Of a stretch of 64,000 bases of DNA, positions 19,519 to 29,967 are shown in pieces. Source of the DNA: RYN-230 sp963841695 (GTDB lineage Bacteria > Actinomycetota > Actinomycetes > Streptosporangiales > Streptosporangiaceae). Position numbers and translations under genes: made by a program. The stretch's first letter is position 1. Each line of letters opens with the position of its first letter. The stretch is from the NCBI GenBank assembly GCA_963841695.1, contig CAWJDQ010000014.1:1-64000 (forward strand). Reading direction: 5' to 3'. The notes under the pieces were generated by a model that did no database searches, had not been told where the DNA came from, and worked only from the letters and a program-made list of their open reading frames with translations.

Positions 19519-19952
19519 CAGCGGGGGCCGCCCTGCACCAGCCGGGCCGCGCTCGCCGCGCGTGACCCCCGGTACGGCAACGTTATCTCCCTGCCGCACA
19601 CCTGATGCTGCAACTCGGCGGCGTCCCGCGGTGACCGTCAACCTCCGACGAAACTCGGCGATACGCCGAGCCGAAAGGGGCAACTGTGGCATAACTCGAT
19701 TCGGTCCTGGCGCCGGGCGCGCGACCCGGAGTTCTGCTGCAACAACCGGGCTGCTCATGGCAGGTATGGCCAGATTTTGCTGAGTGGTGATTTAGGGCGT
19801 GAACATGATCGGCAACGGCGTGAATGGCGGGGTTATAGCACTCGGTGCCGTGAAAACCCCGGCCGTTGTGCGACCAGCGAACGGCGCGTATGCCGTGGCC
19901 AGCAGGGCTTCCCGGCTATATCAGGGCAGCTCGAGGACCACCTGCACAACAG
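19519..19952. other. Intergenic stretch without a convincing gene
   Basis: About 430 bases between the minisatellite and the tRNA-like gene. It contains one clear small hairpin, CTCGGCG-ATA-CGCCGAG (19654-19670), which may terminate the PNPOx-like gene, and a less GC-rich part from about 19740 on. Open frames across it have no coding character. Confidence 0.4.
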
Positions 19953-20026
19953 TGCCCCCGGTCGGAGTCGAACCGACACTGGGGACCCTTTTAGGGGGCC
20001 GGCCTCTTCCCTTGGGCTACGGGGGC
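19953..20026 (-). tRNA. tRNA-shaped gene with atypical anticodon loop
   Basis: 74 bases fold as a class I tRNA. The acceptor stem is GCCCCCG/CGGGGGC (7 perfect pairs) and the T-arm is GTCGG-TTCGACT-CCGAC (5 perfect pairs, canonical TTCGANT loop). The D-stem is GCC/GGC with a GGG-containing loop, and T8 and A14 are in place. The anticodon stem GGCCC/GGGTC has one G-T pair. The 7-base loop is CCTAAAA, so position 33 is C instead of the near-universal T and the formal anticodon is TAA, yet there is no long variable arm as leucine tRNAs need. No CCA is encoded. TATTAT at 20033-20038 is placed correctly as a -10. It could be an active odd tRNA, a decayed copy, or a gene with an indel. Confidence 0.5.
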
Positions 20027-20169
20027 TGGGTAATAATACCCCGGACCGTCTGAGCGACTCTCGGGCAGCCGAATTGATACAGAATGTTTCGCCCGGGGGG
20101 AGTTATCTATTTTCACTTGAACGGCGAATGCAAAGCGTAACCATTTCGATTACGTTCGACGGCTTTTGC

Positions 20170-20952
20170 TTACGGAGCGTTACCAGCACGTCCGCGCGTG
20201 CCGGGCGCACCCAAGCCTGCCCTCCCGCGGGCCCGCCGGAAGACCGTATCCAGCATGCCAGGGGTGACCCGGCCAGTGAACGTGTTCTGCTGACTCGGGT
20301 GATAACAGCCGATCAGCACCATCTCCCGGCCCGCGGCCGGGGCGGCCAGAACCGCCTCGGCCCCGTGACCGAAACGCGGCCGGGGCCGGGGCACGGCGTA
20401 ACCACAGTCACCCAGGACCGGCCACAGCGCCTGCCAGGCGAACGCGCCGAGGCACACGATGACCCGCAGCTCCCCGGCCAGCTGGCCGATCTCCGCGGTC
20501 AGCCAGGGCGCGCAGGTGTCCCGCTCGGTCACGGTCGGCTTGTTGGCCGGCGGCGCGCAGCGGACCGCCGCGACCATCCGCGTGCCCAGCAGGCGCTGGC
20601 CGTCACCGGCCCGGACGCTGTCCGGCTGGGCCGCCAGCCCGCACCGGTAGAGCGAGGCAAAGAGCACGTCACCGCTCCGGTCCCCGGTGAAGACCCGCCC
20701 GGTCCGGTTCCCGCCGTGCGCGGCCGGGGCCAGCCCCACGATCAGGATGCGCGGCCGGTCATCGCCCCAGCCGGCGATCGGCCGCCCCCAGTACGGCTCC
20801 GAGCTGTGCGCGCGGCGCTTGTCCCGGGCCACCTGCTCCCGCCACTCGACCAGCCGGGGGCAGGCGCGGCAGACGGACTCCCGGGCCTCCAGCTCGGCGA
20901 GGGTTCCGGCGTCTGCCGCGAGCGCCCGCACGCCGGCCGCATCGTGCGCCAC
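20170..20952 (-). CDS. Uracil-DNA glycosylase, family 5 (UdgB type)
   Basis: Removes uracil and other deaminated bases from DNA. Motif A GLAPAAHGGNRTGRVFTGDR is the family 5 form, with a non-acidic active site, and HPSQQNTFTG is the second active-site motif. ESVCRACPRLVEWRE and later cysteines fit the 4Fe-4S cluster of families 4 and 5. 260 residues from GTG 20952, intact frame. It lies 75 bases after ppx on the same strand and is the last protein gene of the eno-ftsB-DUF501-ppx-udg run before the tRNA-like gene. Confidence 0.9.
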   Translation of the reverse strand: MAHDAAGVRALAADAGTLAELEARESVCRACPRLVEWREQVARDKRRAHSSEPYWGRPIAGWGDDRPRILIVGLAPAAHGGNRTGRVFTGDRSGDVLFASLYRCGLAAQPDSVRAGDGQRLLGTRMVAAVRCAPPANKPTVTERDTCAPWLTAEIGQLAGELRVIVCLGAFAWQALWPVLGDCGYAVPRPRPRFGHGAEAVLAAPAAGREMVLIGCYHPSQQNTFTGRVTPGMLDTVFRRARGRAGLGAPGTRGRAGNAP

Positions 20953-21027
20953 CGGGGTATCCGGGGTGGCCGGGTCGCCTGGCCAGCCCGACCCCGGCGC
21001 GGCCGGCCGGGGCTGCTCACCGTCTGC

Positions 21028-22029
21028 TCACCGCGTCACGCCAGCGGCGAGGGCCCAGGCCATCCCGTCCAGGATGTCGTGCTCGCTGGCCAGCACCTCC
21101 GCGAAGCCGAACCGCCGCATGATCTGCTCCAGCACCATGGCCCCGGCCGCGATCACGTCGGCCCGGCCCGGGTGCATCACCCCCAGCGCCGCCCGCTCCT
21201 CCCGGGTCTGGCCCAGCAGCCGGCGGGCCTGCGCGCTGACCTCAGCCGCGGACACCCGGGCGTGGTGGATCCGGGCCGAGTCGTACTCCGCCAGCCCCAG
21301 CGCCAGCGCGGTGACGGTGGCCACCGAGCCGGCCAGGCCCACCAGGGTCCGGGCCGCGGTCACCGGGATGGCCCCGGCCACCACGTCCAGCGCGGCGTCG
21401 ATGTCCGCGGCCGCCGCGCTGACCTCGGCCAGCCGGGGCGGGTCTGAGTGCAGGTGCCGCTCGGTCAGCCGGACGCAGCCGATATCCACGGATACCGCGC
21501 TGACCGCGGCCGGCCCGGTGCCCTGGGCGGCCTGCCCGTCCCCGACCACGAACTCGGTCGAGCCCCCGCCGATATCCACCACCAGGTACGGCCCGCCGGC
21601 CCGGCCGGCCCCGAACTCGGCGGTGGCGCCGACGAACGACAGGTACGCCTCTTCCTGCCCGCTGAGCACCTCAGGCTCCAGGCCGAGCACGCCAGTCACC
21701 CCGCGGACGAAGTCGGCGGCGTTGGCGGCGTCCCGGGTGGCGCTGGTCGCCACCATCCGCACCGCGTCCGCGCCGAGGTCCCGGACGACGCTGGCGTATC
21801 CGGTGAGCGCCCGCAGGGTGCGCTCCAGTGCCTCGGGGGCCAGCCGGCCGCTGGAATCCACGCCCTGGCCCAGCCGGACGATCTGCATCCGCCGGTCCAC
21901 GTCGGTGAGCCGTCCCGCCGCCGGGTCCACGTCCGCCACCAGCAGCCGCAGTGAGTTGGTGCCGCAGTCGATAGCCGCGACCCGGGCCGCCCCGCGGGCG
22001 CGCGCCGGGGGGGTCTCCGGGACGCTCAC
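21028..22029 (-). CDS. Ppx/GppA exopolyphosphatase family protein
   Basis: ASKHA-fold phosphatase acting on inorganic polyphosphate or pppGpp. The first phosphate motif is RVAAIDCGTNSLRLLVADVD; later come LSGQEEAYLSFVGA, LVVDIGGGSTEFVVGDG (second phosphate loop) and LVGLAGSVATVTALALGL. About 333 residues with GTG at 22029 overlapping the DUF501 stop (GTGA). This is the single-domain form lacking the C-terminal HD domain, as in the short actinobacterial Ppx proteins. Intact frame; coupled to DUF501. Confidence 0.9.
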   Translation of the reverse strand: MSVPETPPARARGAARVAAIDCGTNSLRLLVADVDPAAGRLTDVDRRMQIVRLGQGVDSSGRLAPEALERTLRALTGYASVVRDLGADAVRMVATSATRDAANAADFVRGVTGVLGLEPEVLSGQEEAYLSFVGATAEFGAGRAGGPYLVVDIGGGSTEFVVGDGQAAQGTGPAAVSAVSVDIGCVRLTERHLHSDPPRLAEVSAAAADIDAALDVVAGAIPVTAARTLVGLAGSVATVTALALGLAEYDSARIHHARVSAAEVSAQARRLLGQTREERAALGVMHPGRADVIAAGAMVLEQIMRRFGFAEVLASEHDILDGMAWALAAGVTR

Positions 22030-22553
22030 GGGACGCACGGACCCTGCGCCCACCATTCCCCGGCCGCGTCGGCCGCCTCCCGGCCCAGCGGGTTGGCGCC
22101 GGGCACGGCGAGCTCGTGCGCGACCAGCGCGTGCAGGCATTTCACCCGGTCCGGCATGCCGCCGGCGCTCTGCATGCCGGGCGGGAGCGGTTCCAGCCCC
22201 GCGGCGGCGGCCGCCGCGGCCCGCCGGCCGGTGTAGTCACGGTGCGCGGCCTGCTGCGCCGCGCGCAGGTCCGGCTCGGTGGCCAGCCGCTGCTGCATAT
22301 CCCTCATCAGGCCGCCGGATTCCAGCCTGCTCACCGCGGCGGCCGCCCGCGGGCAGGTCAGGTAGAACAAGGTGGGGAAGGGCGTGCCGTCGTCCAGCCG
22401 GGGCGCGGTCTCCACCACGTCCGGCCGGCCGCACGGGCACCGGTGCGCCACCGCGCGCAGTCCGCGGGGCGGCCGGCCGAGCTGCTCCGCGACCACCTGC
22501 TCGTCGGGTTCGCCAACCACGGGCTCGTCAACCACGGGCTCCCCGTCACCCAT
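22026..22553 (-). CDS. DUF501-family protein
   Basis: 175 residues. The core is VAEQLGRPPRGLRAVAHRCP, GRPDVVETAPRLDDGTPFPT, LFYLTCPRAAAAVSRLESGG and DRVKCLHALVAHELA, the typical DUF501 pattern with conserved Cys and His. Function unknown; in actinobacteria it is nearly always found between the septum initiator and ppx, as here. The start overlaps the ftsB stop by 8 bases and the stop overlaps the ppx start. The N-terminal VVDEPVVGEPDEQVV segment is acidic and repeated. Confidence 0.88.
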   Translation of the reverse strand: MGDGEPVVDEPVVGEPDEQVVAEQLGRPPRGLRAVAHRCPCGRPDVVETAPRLDDGTPFPTLFYLTCPRAAAAVSRLESGGLMRDMQQRLATEPDLRAAQQAAHRDYTGRRAAAAAAAGLEPLPPGMQSAGGMPDRVKCLHALVAHELAVPGANPLGREAADAAGEWWAQGPCVP

Positions 22554-22974
22554 GCGCGCGTTCCTGGTCCGCCTGGCGGACCGACTGCCACAACCGCTCG
22601 TACCAGGGGGTGCCCGCGGCCGCGCGCACGGCGGCGCTGCTGGCGGCCGCCCGGCCGCCGATGATCACATAACAGCTGGCCCCGGGCAGGCACATGTGCA
22701 GCCGGTCCTGGGCCAGCTGCTCGATGTAGGCGGGCTCGTTGAGCCGCCGGGCCTCGGCCCGCAGCCGCGCGAGCTCGGCCGTGGTGGCCTGGCTCTGCGC
22801 CTGGAGCTGGTCGATCTGGCGGCGCTGGGCGATGTACTCGCGCACCGGGTAGGCCAGGCTCAGCGCGATCGCGCAGACGACCACGGCCAGGACAGCAGCC
22901 CGGCTGGTGAACCGGGCCCGTTCCGGCGGCGGCCGTTCCCCCGGCGGGCGGCTGGGCTGCGCGCCAGGCATCAC
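22546..22974 (-). CDS. ftsB: Septum formation initiator FtsB/DivIC
   Basis: 142-residue bitopic division protein. A Pro/Arg-rich cytoplasmic N-terminus precedes one membrane helix (AAVLAVVVCAIALSLAYPVR), then a coiled coil (YIAQRRQIDQLQAQSQATTA through LARLRAEARRLNEPAYIEQL) and the DivIC-type AQDRLHMCLPGASCYVIIGG segment. It would bridge FtsQ and FtsL in the divisome. ATG at 22974 overlaps the eno stop (ATGA). Intact frame. Confidence 0.9.
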   Translation of the reverse strand: MMPGAQPSRPPGERPPPERARFTSRAAVLAVVVCAIALSLAYPVREYIAQRRQIDQLQAQSQATTAELARLRAEARRLNEPAYIEQLAQDRLHMCLPGASCYVIIGGRAAASSAAVRAAAGTPWYERLWQSVRQADQERAHG

Positions 22975-24253
22975 TCAGCCGGGGTCCAGCGGGGGAAGGC
23001 CGATGCGCCGGCGTAGCTGGCCGCGTCGTCGAGGAGTTCCTCGATGCGCATGAGCTGGTTGTACTTGGCGACCCGCTCGCCACGGGCCGGGGCGCCCGAC
23101 TTGATCTGGCCCGCGTTGACCGCCACCGCCAGGTCGGCGATGGTCGTGTCGTCCGTCTCCCCGGACCGGTGCGAGATCATGCAGGCGAACCCGCTGCGCT
23201 GGGCGAGGGCCACCGCGTCGAGCGTCTCGGTGACCGAGCCGATCTGGTTCACCTTGACCAGCAGCGCGTTGGCGGAGCGCTCGGCGATGCCCCGGCGCAG
23301 GCGCTCCGGGTTGGTGACGAACACGTCGTCCCCGACGACCTGCACCCGGTCGCCGAGCGCGGCGGTCAGCGCCGCCAGCCGGCCCAGTCCTCCTCGCCCA
23401 GCGGGTCCTCGAGCGACACGATCGGGTAGGCGTCCAGCCACTCGGTGTAGATGCGGGTCATCTCGGCCGCATCCTTGGCCGAGCCGTCGAACTGGTAGGC
23501 GCCGTCGGAGTAGAACTCGGTGGCCGCGGAGTCGATGGCCAGCGCGACGTCGAGGCCGGGGGTGAACCCGGCCTTGCCGATGGCCTCGACGATCAGGTCC
23601 AGCGCGGCCCGGTTGGTGGCCAGGTCCGGGGCGAAGCCCCCCTCGTCGCCGACCCCGGTGGACAGCCCGTGCTGCTTCAGCACCGACTTCAGCGCGTGGT
23701 AGGTCTCGGCGCCCCACTGGACGGCCTCGGTGAACGTGGCCGCGCCGATCGGCGCGATCATGAACTCCTGGACATCCACGCTGTTGTCCGCGTGCGCCCC
23801 GCCGTTCAGGATGTTCATCATCGGCACCGGCAGCAGGTGCGCGTTCGGGCCGCCCAGGTAGCGGAACAGCGGCAGGCCCGCGGACTGGGCGGCGGCCTTG
23901 GCCACCGCCATGCTGACGCCGGTGATCGCGTTCGCGCCCAGCCGCGACTTGTCCGGGGTCCGGTCCAGGTCGATCATGGCCTGGTCGATCAGGCGCTGGT
24001 CATCGGCGTCGTAGCCGAGCAGCTCGGGCTGGATCTCGTCGATGATGGCCTGGACGGCCTTGGTCACCGCCTTGCCGCCGTATTCGTCACCGCCGTCGCG
24101 CAGTTCCACCGCCTCGAAGGCGCCGGTGGACGCCCCGCTCGGGGCGGCGGCGCGGCCCAGCGAGCCGTCGTCGAGGGCGACCTCGACTTCGAGGGTGGGG
24201 TTTCCGCGGGAATCCAGGATCTGCCTGGCGTGCACCGCCTCGATCGAGGCCAC
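22971..24253 (-). CDS. eno: Enolase (one frameshift)
   Basis: Converts 2-phosphoglycerate to phosphoenolpyruvate. GTG at 24253 after CAGGAG begins ASIEAVHARQILDSRGNPTL. Other landmarks are GASTGAFEAVELRDG, NGGAHADNSVDVQEFMIAPI, GDEGGFAPDL and SLEDPLGEEDW (metal-binding acidic residues). A missing C at about 23383 shifts the frame, which resumes as GLAALTAALGDRVQVVGDDV with VKVNQIGSVTETLDAV (catalytic lysine) and SHRSGETDDTTIADLAVAVN. About 427 residues. It heads the eno-ftsB-DUF501-ppx chain of overlapping genes. Confidence 0.95.
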
Positions 24254-24343
24254 GATGACTCCTGAAGCTCGGCTGACTTATCCGTAATGGAGCCTAGTGG
24301 AGTCGCGGCGGGGTCGGCACCGGCCACGCCGACCGTGCCTGTC

Positions 24344-25443
24344 TCAGTCGGTACGGTGCGGGTGACGCCGCTGGGTCTCTTCCCAGCGGCGCACCGCGTC
24401 ACCGTAGCGCCGGGCGGCGGCACGCAGCTCGAGCTCCGGGTCGAGACCCGCCCGGCGGGCCTCGGCCACCTGCTCGAACAGCTCCGCCCCCAGGCGGCTG
24501 CCCTCGTCCGGGCCCCCGGAGACGGCCAGATCCTGGGGCAGGCCGGCACGCTCGGCGCGGCCCTGCAGCTGCGCGGCCAGGGCCAGCGCGGGCTGGCCGA
24601 ACGGTACCCCGTCCAGGGCCGAGGCGGGCTGGTCACCGGTGGCCCGCCCGGCCCGCTCGGCGGCCTTGATCGCGTCCCAGTTGCGGGTCACGTCGTCCGC
24701 GCCGGACACGGTCACGTCGCCGAATACGTGCGGGTGCCGCCGGACCAGCTTGGCCACGATCGCGTCGGCCACGTCGTCCACGGTGAACCCGGTCCCGTCG
24801 GCGCGCTCGGCGGCGATCCGGGCGTGGAACATGACCTGGAGCAGGACGTCCCCGAGTTCCTCGCGCAGCGCCGCCCGGTCGCCGCTTTCCAGCGCGTCCA
24901 GCGCCTCGTAGGACTCCTCGATCAGGTACGGCGCCAGCGACTCGTGCGTCTGCCGGGCGTCCCACGGGCAGTTCCGGCGCAGCGTGTCCATCACCGACAC
25001 CAGGGTGAGCAGCTCGCCGCCGGGCAGCGCCGTGGAGCCGTACAGCAGTTCCACGGCGGCGCCGCGCGGCCCGTCCGGCCCGCCCAGCTCGTCCGCCAGC
25101 GCCAGCGGCCCGGGGGTGACGTCCGCGGGGCGGCCGGGCGGGTCAGCCGGGCACAGCCACACCACGGTCCCCGTCGTCTCCCCGGCCACGCGGGCCAGCT
25201 GCCGCGCGGTGTCCCCGGCGTCGTGCCCGCCCGCCAGCACCTCCCAGCCGATCCCGGCCTCGCCCAGCGCGGGCAGCAGCGGATGATCGGCCGCCGGGGC
25301 CAGCACCAGCGCGGCGCCGGCCAGGGTCTGCCAGGCCGGCCAGCTGAGCAGCCCGGCCCGGACCGTGGGCGCGGTGACCAGCAGCACCAGCCGCCGGGGC
25401 CAGGGTCTCCCGCGGTAGGACCGTTAGCTGCCTGGTCGGTCAC
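24344..25443 (-). CDS. mazG: Nucleoside triphosphate pyrophosphohydrolase MazG (one frameshift)
   Basis: All-alpha NTP-PPase that hydrolyses NTPs to NMP and PPi. The MazG domain is clear: LLTLVSVMDTLRRNCPWDAR, HESLAPYLIEESYEALDALE (EEXXE type), REELGDVLLQVMFHARIAAE (the second metal motif EXXD) and VAKLVRRHPHVFGDVTVSGA. The N-terminal region LLVTAPTVRAGLLSWPAWQT is of the kind found in actinobacterial MazG. The start is probably GTG 25443 (MTDQAANGPT) with a one-base loss near 25399 before RLVLLVTAP. About 366 residues. It follows mfd and the SurA-like lipoprotein on the same strand. Confidence 0.9.
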
Positions 25444-25462
25444 TCCGATCGCGTCCCGCGCC

Positions 25463-26153
25463 CTAGCAGTGGGGGGTCAGCTGGGGGGACGCGGTCGCGG
25501 ACGCGCTGGGGCTGGGCGAGGCGGTGCCCGGGGCCGCCGCGAGCTTGTCCGGCGCCGCGATCACCGAGACCTGGCTGTAGTCAAGCTCCCCGAACTGGGG
25601 GTTGACCTGGATGCCCATGCTCTTGGCCGCCCGGCACTGGTAGGTGTTGAACGGGTGCCCAGGGACTGCAGCGCCCCGGAGGCGGTCGGGCAGCTTGCCG
25701 CCGTCCAGCCGGGCCAGCAGCTCGTTCTGGATGGCCACGTACCGGCCCAGCTCGGGCAGCTGGTCCGGCGGTACCCCGTTGGCCACGGCCAGGTCGGTCA
25801 GCGTGACCCCGCTCTGCTTGGCCTGCGCGGCGGCGGACGCCGAGCGCCGCCTGCACCTGGGCCCGGGTGATGGTCAGGTGGTTGCGCTCGGCCATCTTCT
25901 CCCGGACCTGGAACCGGATCAGCCAGCTGAGCACCTCCTGCGGCATCTGCGCCACCGGGAACTGGAGCTGGACCTTGGCCTTGTCCGCCTTGTAGGCGGT
26001 GTCCAGGTTGTTCACCTCGGCCGACACGGTCGCGGCCGGGATCCGCGACGTGTTCGTGACGGCCGCCGCGCCCAGCCGGACGGTCCCGCAGGCGGACAGC
26101 GCGAGCGCCGCGGCCAGCGCCGCGGCGGTCAGGGTGATGGGGGTGCGGAGCAC
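25463..26153 (-). CDS. SurA N-terminal-like lipoprotein (frameshifted)
   Basis: Signal peptide with lipobox ALALSACGTV (lipidated Cys about 22), then NTSRIPAATVSAEVNNLDTA, WLIRFQVREKMAERNHLTIT and RAQVQAALG, characteristic of the SurA N-terminal chaperone domain. Further frames give NGVPPDQLPELGRYVAIQNE and LLARLDGGKLPDRLRGA, and the C-terminus is FGELDYSQVSVIAAPDKLAA with a Ser/Pro/Ala tail ending in TPHC. Two shifts (about 25845 and 25665). About 230 residues, start GTG 26153 after GGAAGGGA. Lies between mfd and mazG as in many actinobacteria; role as an extracytoplasmic folding factor is inferred. Confidence 0.8.
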
Positions 26154-26167
26154 GACGGCGTCCCTTC

Positions 26168-29100
26168 CTATCCCTCAGGTGTCACCGGTGCGTCAGGCTC
26201 GAGGACAGCCTCGACGAGCTGCCCGCACCAGGTCAGGAGTTCGGTGTCCCGGAGCAGCGGGGCGCCTGGCGGGGCGGGCTGTCCCGGGCGCCGGCCGATC
26301 CTGCCCTGGGCACCGGTACGAGCATGCTACGCATGGCCGGCTTGAGCACCGTCTTCGGGTACAGCCGCTGGACCCGGACCTCGCGCGAGTCGGGCAGCTC
26401 GACCGGGGAGAACCGGATGAACGTGCCCTGCTGGACGATGTCGGTCAGCCCGGCCCGCCGCGCCCGGGACCGCAGCCGGGCCACGTCGAGCAGGTTGGCC
26501 ACCGGCTCGGGCGGCGGCCCGTAACGGTCCGCGAGCTCATCGCGCACCTCGGCCGCGTCGTCCGGGCTGTCGATGGCCGCGATCCTGGTGTACGCCTCCA
26601 GGCGCAGCCGCTCCCCGGGCACGTAGTCGTGCGGGATGTGCGCGTTGACCGGCAGCTCCACCCGGACCTCGGGCCGCTCGGCCGGGCCGTCGCCCTTGAG
26701 CTCGGTGACCGCCTCGCCGATCATCCGCACGTACAGGTCGAACCCGACCCCGGCGATGTGCCCGGACTGCTCGCCGCCGAGCAGGTTGCCCGCCCCGCGG
26801 ATCTCCAGGTCCTTCAGGGCCACGTACATGCCCGCCCCGGCCTCGGTGTGCTGGGCGATCGTGGCCAGCCGCTCGTGCGCGGTCTCGGTCAGCGGCACTT
26901 CCGGCGGGTACAGGAAGTAGGCGTACCCGCGCTCGGTGCCGCGGCCGACCCGGCCGCGCAGCTGGTGCAGCTGGGGCAGCCCGTAGGCATCGGCCCGGTC
27001 CACGATGAGCGTGTTCGCGTTGGGGATGTCCAGCCCGGATTCGATGATCGTGGTGGAGACCAGCACGTCGAACTTCCGGTCCACGAAGTCGCTCATGATC
27101 CGCTCGAGGGTGTGCTCGTTCATCTGCCCGTGCGCCACCGCCACCCGGGCCTCCGGGACCAGCTCGCCGAGCCGGGCGGCCACCCGGCTGATCGAGCTCA
27201 CCCGGTTGTGCACGAAGAAGACCTGGCCGTCGCGGAGCAGCTCACGGCGGATGGCCGCGCCGATCTGCTTCTCGTCGTAGGCCCCCACCAGCGTGAGCAC
27301 CGGATGACGCTCCTCGGGCGGGGTGAGGATGGTGGACATCTCCCGGATGCCGGCGATGCCCATCTCCAGCGTGCGCGGGATCGGCGTGGCCGACATGGCC
27401 AGCACGTCAACCTCGGTCCGCATCCGCTTGAGGTACTCCTTGTGCTCGACCCCGAACCGCTGCTCCTCGTCCAGGATGAGCAGGCCGAGCCGGGCGAAGT
27501 GGGTGTCCGGGGACAGCAGCCGGTGCGTGCCGACCACCACGTCCACCTTGCCCTCGGCCATGTCCTCGCGGACCCGGGCCGCCTCGGCGTCGCTGGAGAA
27601 CCGGGACAGCATCGCGACCGTGACCGGGAACGGCGCGAACCGCTCGCTGAACGTGGCGTAGTGCTGCTGGGCCAGCAGGGTCGTGGGTACCAGCACCGCG
27701 ACCTGCTGGCCGTCCTGGGCCGCCTTGAACGCGGCCCGCACCGCGATCTCCGTCTTGCCGTATCCGACGTCCCCGCAGATCAGCCGGTCCATCGGGGCCG
27801 GCCGTTCCATGTCCCGCTTGACCTCGTCGATGGCCTCCAGCTGATCGGGGGTCTCCACGTACGGGAACGCGTCCTCCAGCTCACGCTGCCAGGGCGTGTC
27901 CGGGCCGAACGCGTGCCCGGGCGAGGCCATCCGGGCCGAGTACAGCCGGATCAGCTCGCCCGCGATCTGCCGGACGGCCTTGCGGGCCCGGCCCTTGGTC
28001 TTGGCCCAGTCGGCCCCGCCCAGCCGGTGCAGGCTCGGCGCTTCCCCGCCGACGTAGCGGGTGACCTGGTCGAGCTGGTCGGTGGGCACGTAGAGACGGT
28101 CCGGCGGCTGGCCGCGCTTGCTGGCCGCGTACTCGATGACCAGGTACTCCCGGGTCGCCCCCTGGATGCTGCGGCTGGTCATCTCCACGTAGCGGCCCAC
28201 GCCGTGCTGCTCGTGCACGACGTAGTCGCCCGCAGTGAGCTGCAGCGGGTCGATACCGGGCCGCCGCCGGGTCGGCATCCGCATGTCCTTGCTCGCGGTC
28301 CGCTGGCCGGCCAGATCCTCCTCGGTGAGCACCGCGAGCTTGAGCGACGGCCAGGTGAACCCCTGCGCGATGAGCCCGGTGCTGACGTAGGGCACGGACG
28401 GCTCGGGCGGCTGGTCCAGATCGCCGAGCCGGGCCCCGATGTCCTCGCCGCGCAGCATCTCGGCCAGCCGCTGGGCAGGCCCGTGGCCCTCGGTGACCAG
28501 CACCACCCGCCAGCCGCCGGCCAGCCACTGGCGCACGTCGGCGAGGGCGCGCGCGGTCTCGCCCCGGTAGCCGGGCACCGGTGCGGCGTGCAGCAGCAAC
28601 GACACGCGGTCCCCCGGCTCAGGCTCGGCCGGGTCGCTGCCGTCGGCGCTACCCAGGTCCGCCGGGCTGAACGGGGTCACCGTCCACCAGCCGATCCCCA
28701 GGCGCTGGGCGGCCGCCCGGACCCCAGGGAGCGGCTGGAACGCCGCCGCCCCCAGGTCGATGGGGGCCTGGCCACCCGCGGCGGCGGTCACCCAGGAGGC
28801 CTCGAGGAACTCCTGGCTGGTCCGGACCAGGTCATCGGCCCGGGCCCAGATCCGCTCGGGATCGCAGGCCAGCACCAGGCCGCCCGGGGGAACGTGGTCG
28901 AGGAGCAGTTCCATCCGGTCCGCCAGGACCGGGGCGAACGCCTCCATGCCCTCGACCGCGATGCCGTCGGCCAGCTGGCCGAGGATTTCGGCCAGCCCGG
29001 GATGATCCCCCGCGAGTCGCCTGGCCCGCGCCCGCACCTCCGGGGTGAGCAGCAGCTCCCGGCACGGGGGTGCCCACAGCCCCTCCGCGGCGGCGTGCAG

Positions 29101-29777
29101 GCTGCGCTGGTCCGCCGCGCGGAAGTAGCGGACCTCCTCGACCGTGTCTCCCCAGAACTCCACCCGGAGCGGGTGTTCCTCGGTGGGCGGGAACACGTCG
29201 AGGATGCCGCCGCGGACCGCGATCTCGCCGCGGTGCTCGACCAGGTCGGTGCGCGCGTACCCGATCTCCACCAGGTGCGCGATGACCTCCTCGAAGCGGC
29301 CGGCTGGCCGCTGCGCAGCGCCACCGGCTCCAGCTCACCAAGCCCGCTCACCATGGGCTGGAGCAGGCTGCGCACCGGCGCGACCAGCACGCTGAGCGCC
29401 CCGGAGCGGGCGCTGCCGGCGTCGGGGTGGGCGAGCCTGCGGAGCACGGCGAGCCGCCGCCCCGAGGTGTCCGAGCGCGGCGAGAGCCGCTCGTGCGGGA
29501 GGGTCTCCCAGGCCGGGAAGCAGGCCACCGAGCCCTCGGGCAGCAGCGACCCCAGCGCGCTGGTCAGGTCCTCCGCCTCCCGGGCGGTCGCGGTCACCGC
29601 GAGGACGAACCGGGGCTGGCCCGCTGGCCCGGCCGGGGAGTTGCTGGCGATCGCGGCGGCCAGGAACGGGCGCAGTGCGGGCGGCGCGACGAGGTCGGTG
29701 TCAGCGTCGCCCTGGCTCAGGGCGCGCTGCAGCTGGGGATCCGCGGCGATGACGCTGAGCAGTCCGGCGAGGCTCAT
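26168..29777 (-). CDS. mfd: Transcription-repair coupling factor Mfd (two frameshifts)
   Basis: SF2 translocase that removes stalled RNA polymerase and recruits UvrA. The N-terminal UvrB-like part starts MSLAGLLSVIAADPQLQRAL and continues across a shift at about 29285 into VEHRGEIAVRGGILDVFPPT. The RNAP-interaction domain contains DYVVHEQHGVGRYVEMTSRS, and the motor has ICGDVGYGKTEIAVRAAFKA (Walker A) and LLILDEEQRFGVEHKEYLKR (DEEQ box). The TRG motif region is VSTTIIESGLDIPNANTLIV. A second shift near 26315 leads to a C-terminus PLLRDTELLTWCGQLVEAVL ending at TAG 26168. About 1,203 residues, full length. Divergent from the methyltransferase. Confidence 0.95.
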
Positions 29778-29885
29778 GGTGTCCTTGGGGTCAGCAGAAC
29801 TGCTGGGGTAGGCAGCACGAAACGCCCGCGCTGACGGGCAGCAGGGGGCGCCCGGCCGCCCTGACGCGGGATACCCCTAGTTTAC

Positions 29886-29915
29886 GTTCCGGGTCAGGCG
29901 GCTCGGACCCGGAAC
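29886..29915. promoter_or_regulatory. Inverted repeat between mfd and the methyltransferase
   Basis: GTTCCGGGTC (29886-29895) and GACCCGGAAC (29906-29915) form a perfect 10-bp inverted repeat with a 10-base spacer between two divergent genes. It could be an operator; it is too far from either gene end to be a terminator. Confidence 0.4.
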
Positions 29916-29967
29916 CACATCCCGGGGGGCAGGTTAGCGACTATCCGCATGCACAGGACTACGATAT

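Noticed and set aside
20170..21040. Plus-strand frames over the UDG gene
   Set aside because: The minus strand has the family 5 glycosylase motifs; the plus-strand product is Arg/Pro-rich without motifs.
25999..29811. 1,270-codon plus-strand frame opposite mfd
   Set aside because: Gly/Arg/Val/His-rich antisense of a conserved gene; no domain, and its absence of stops follows from high third-position GC in mfd.
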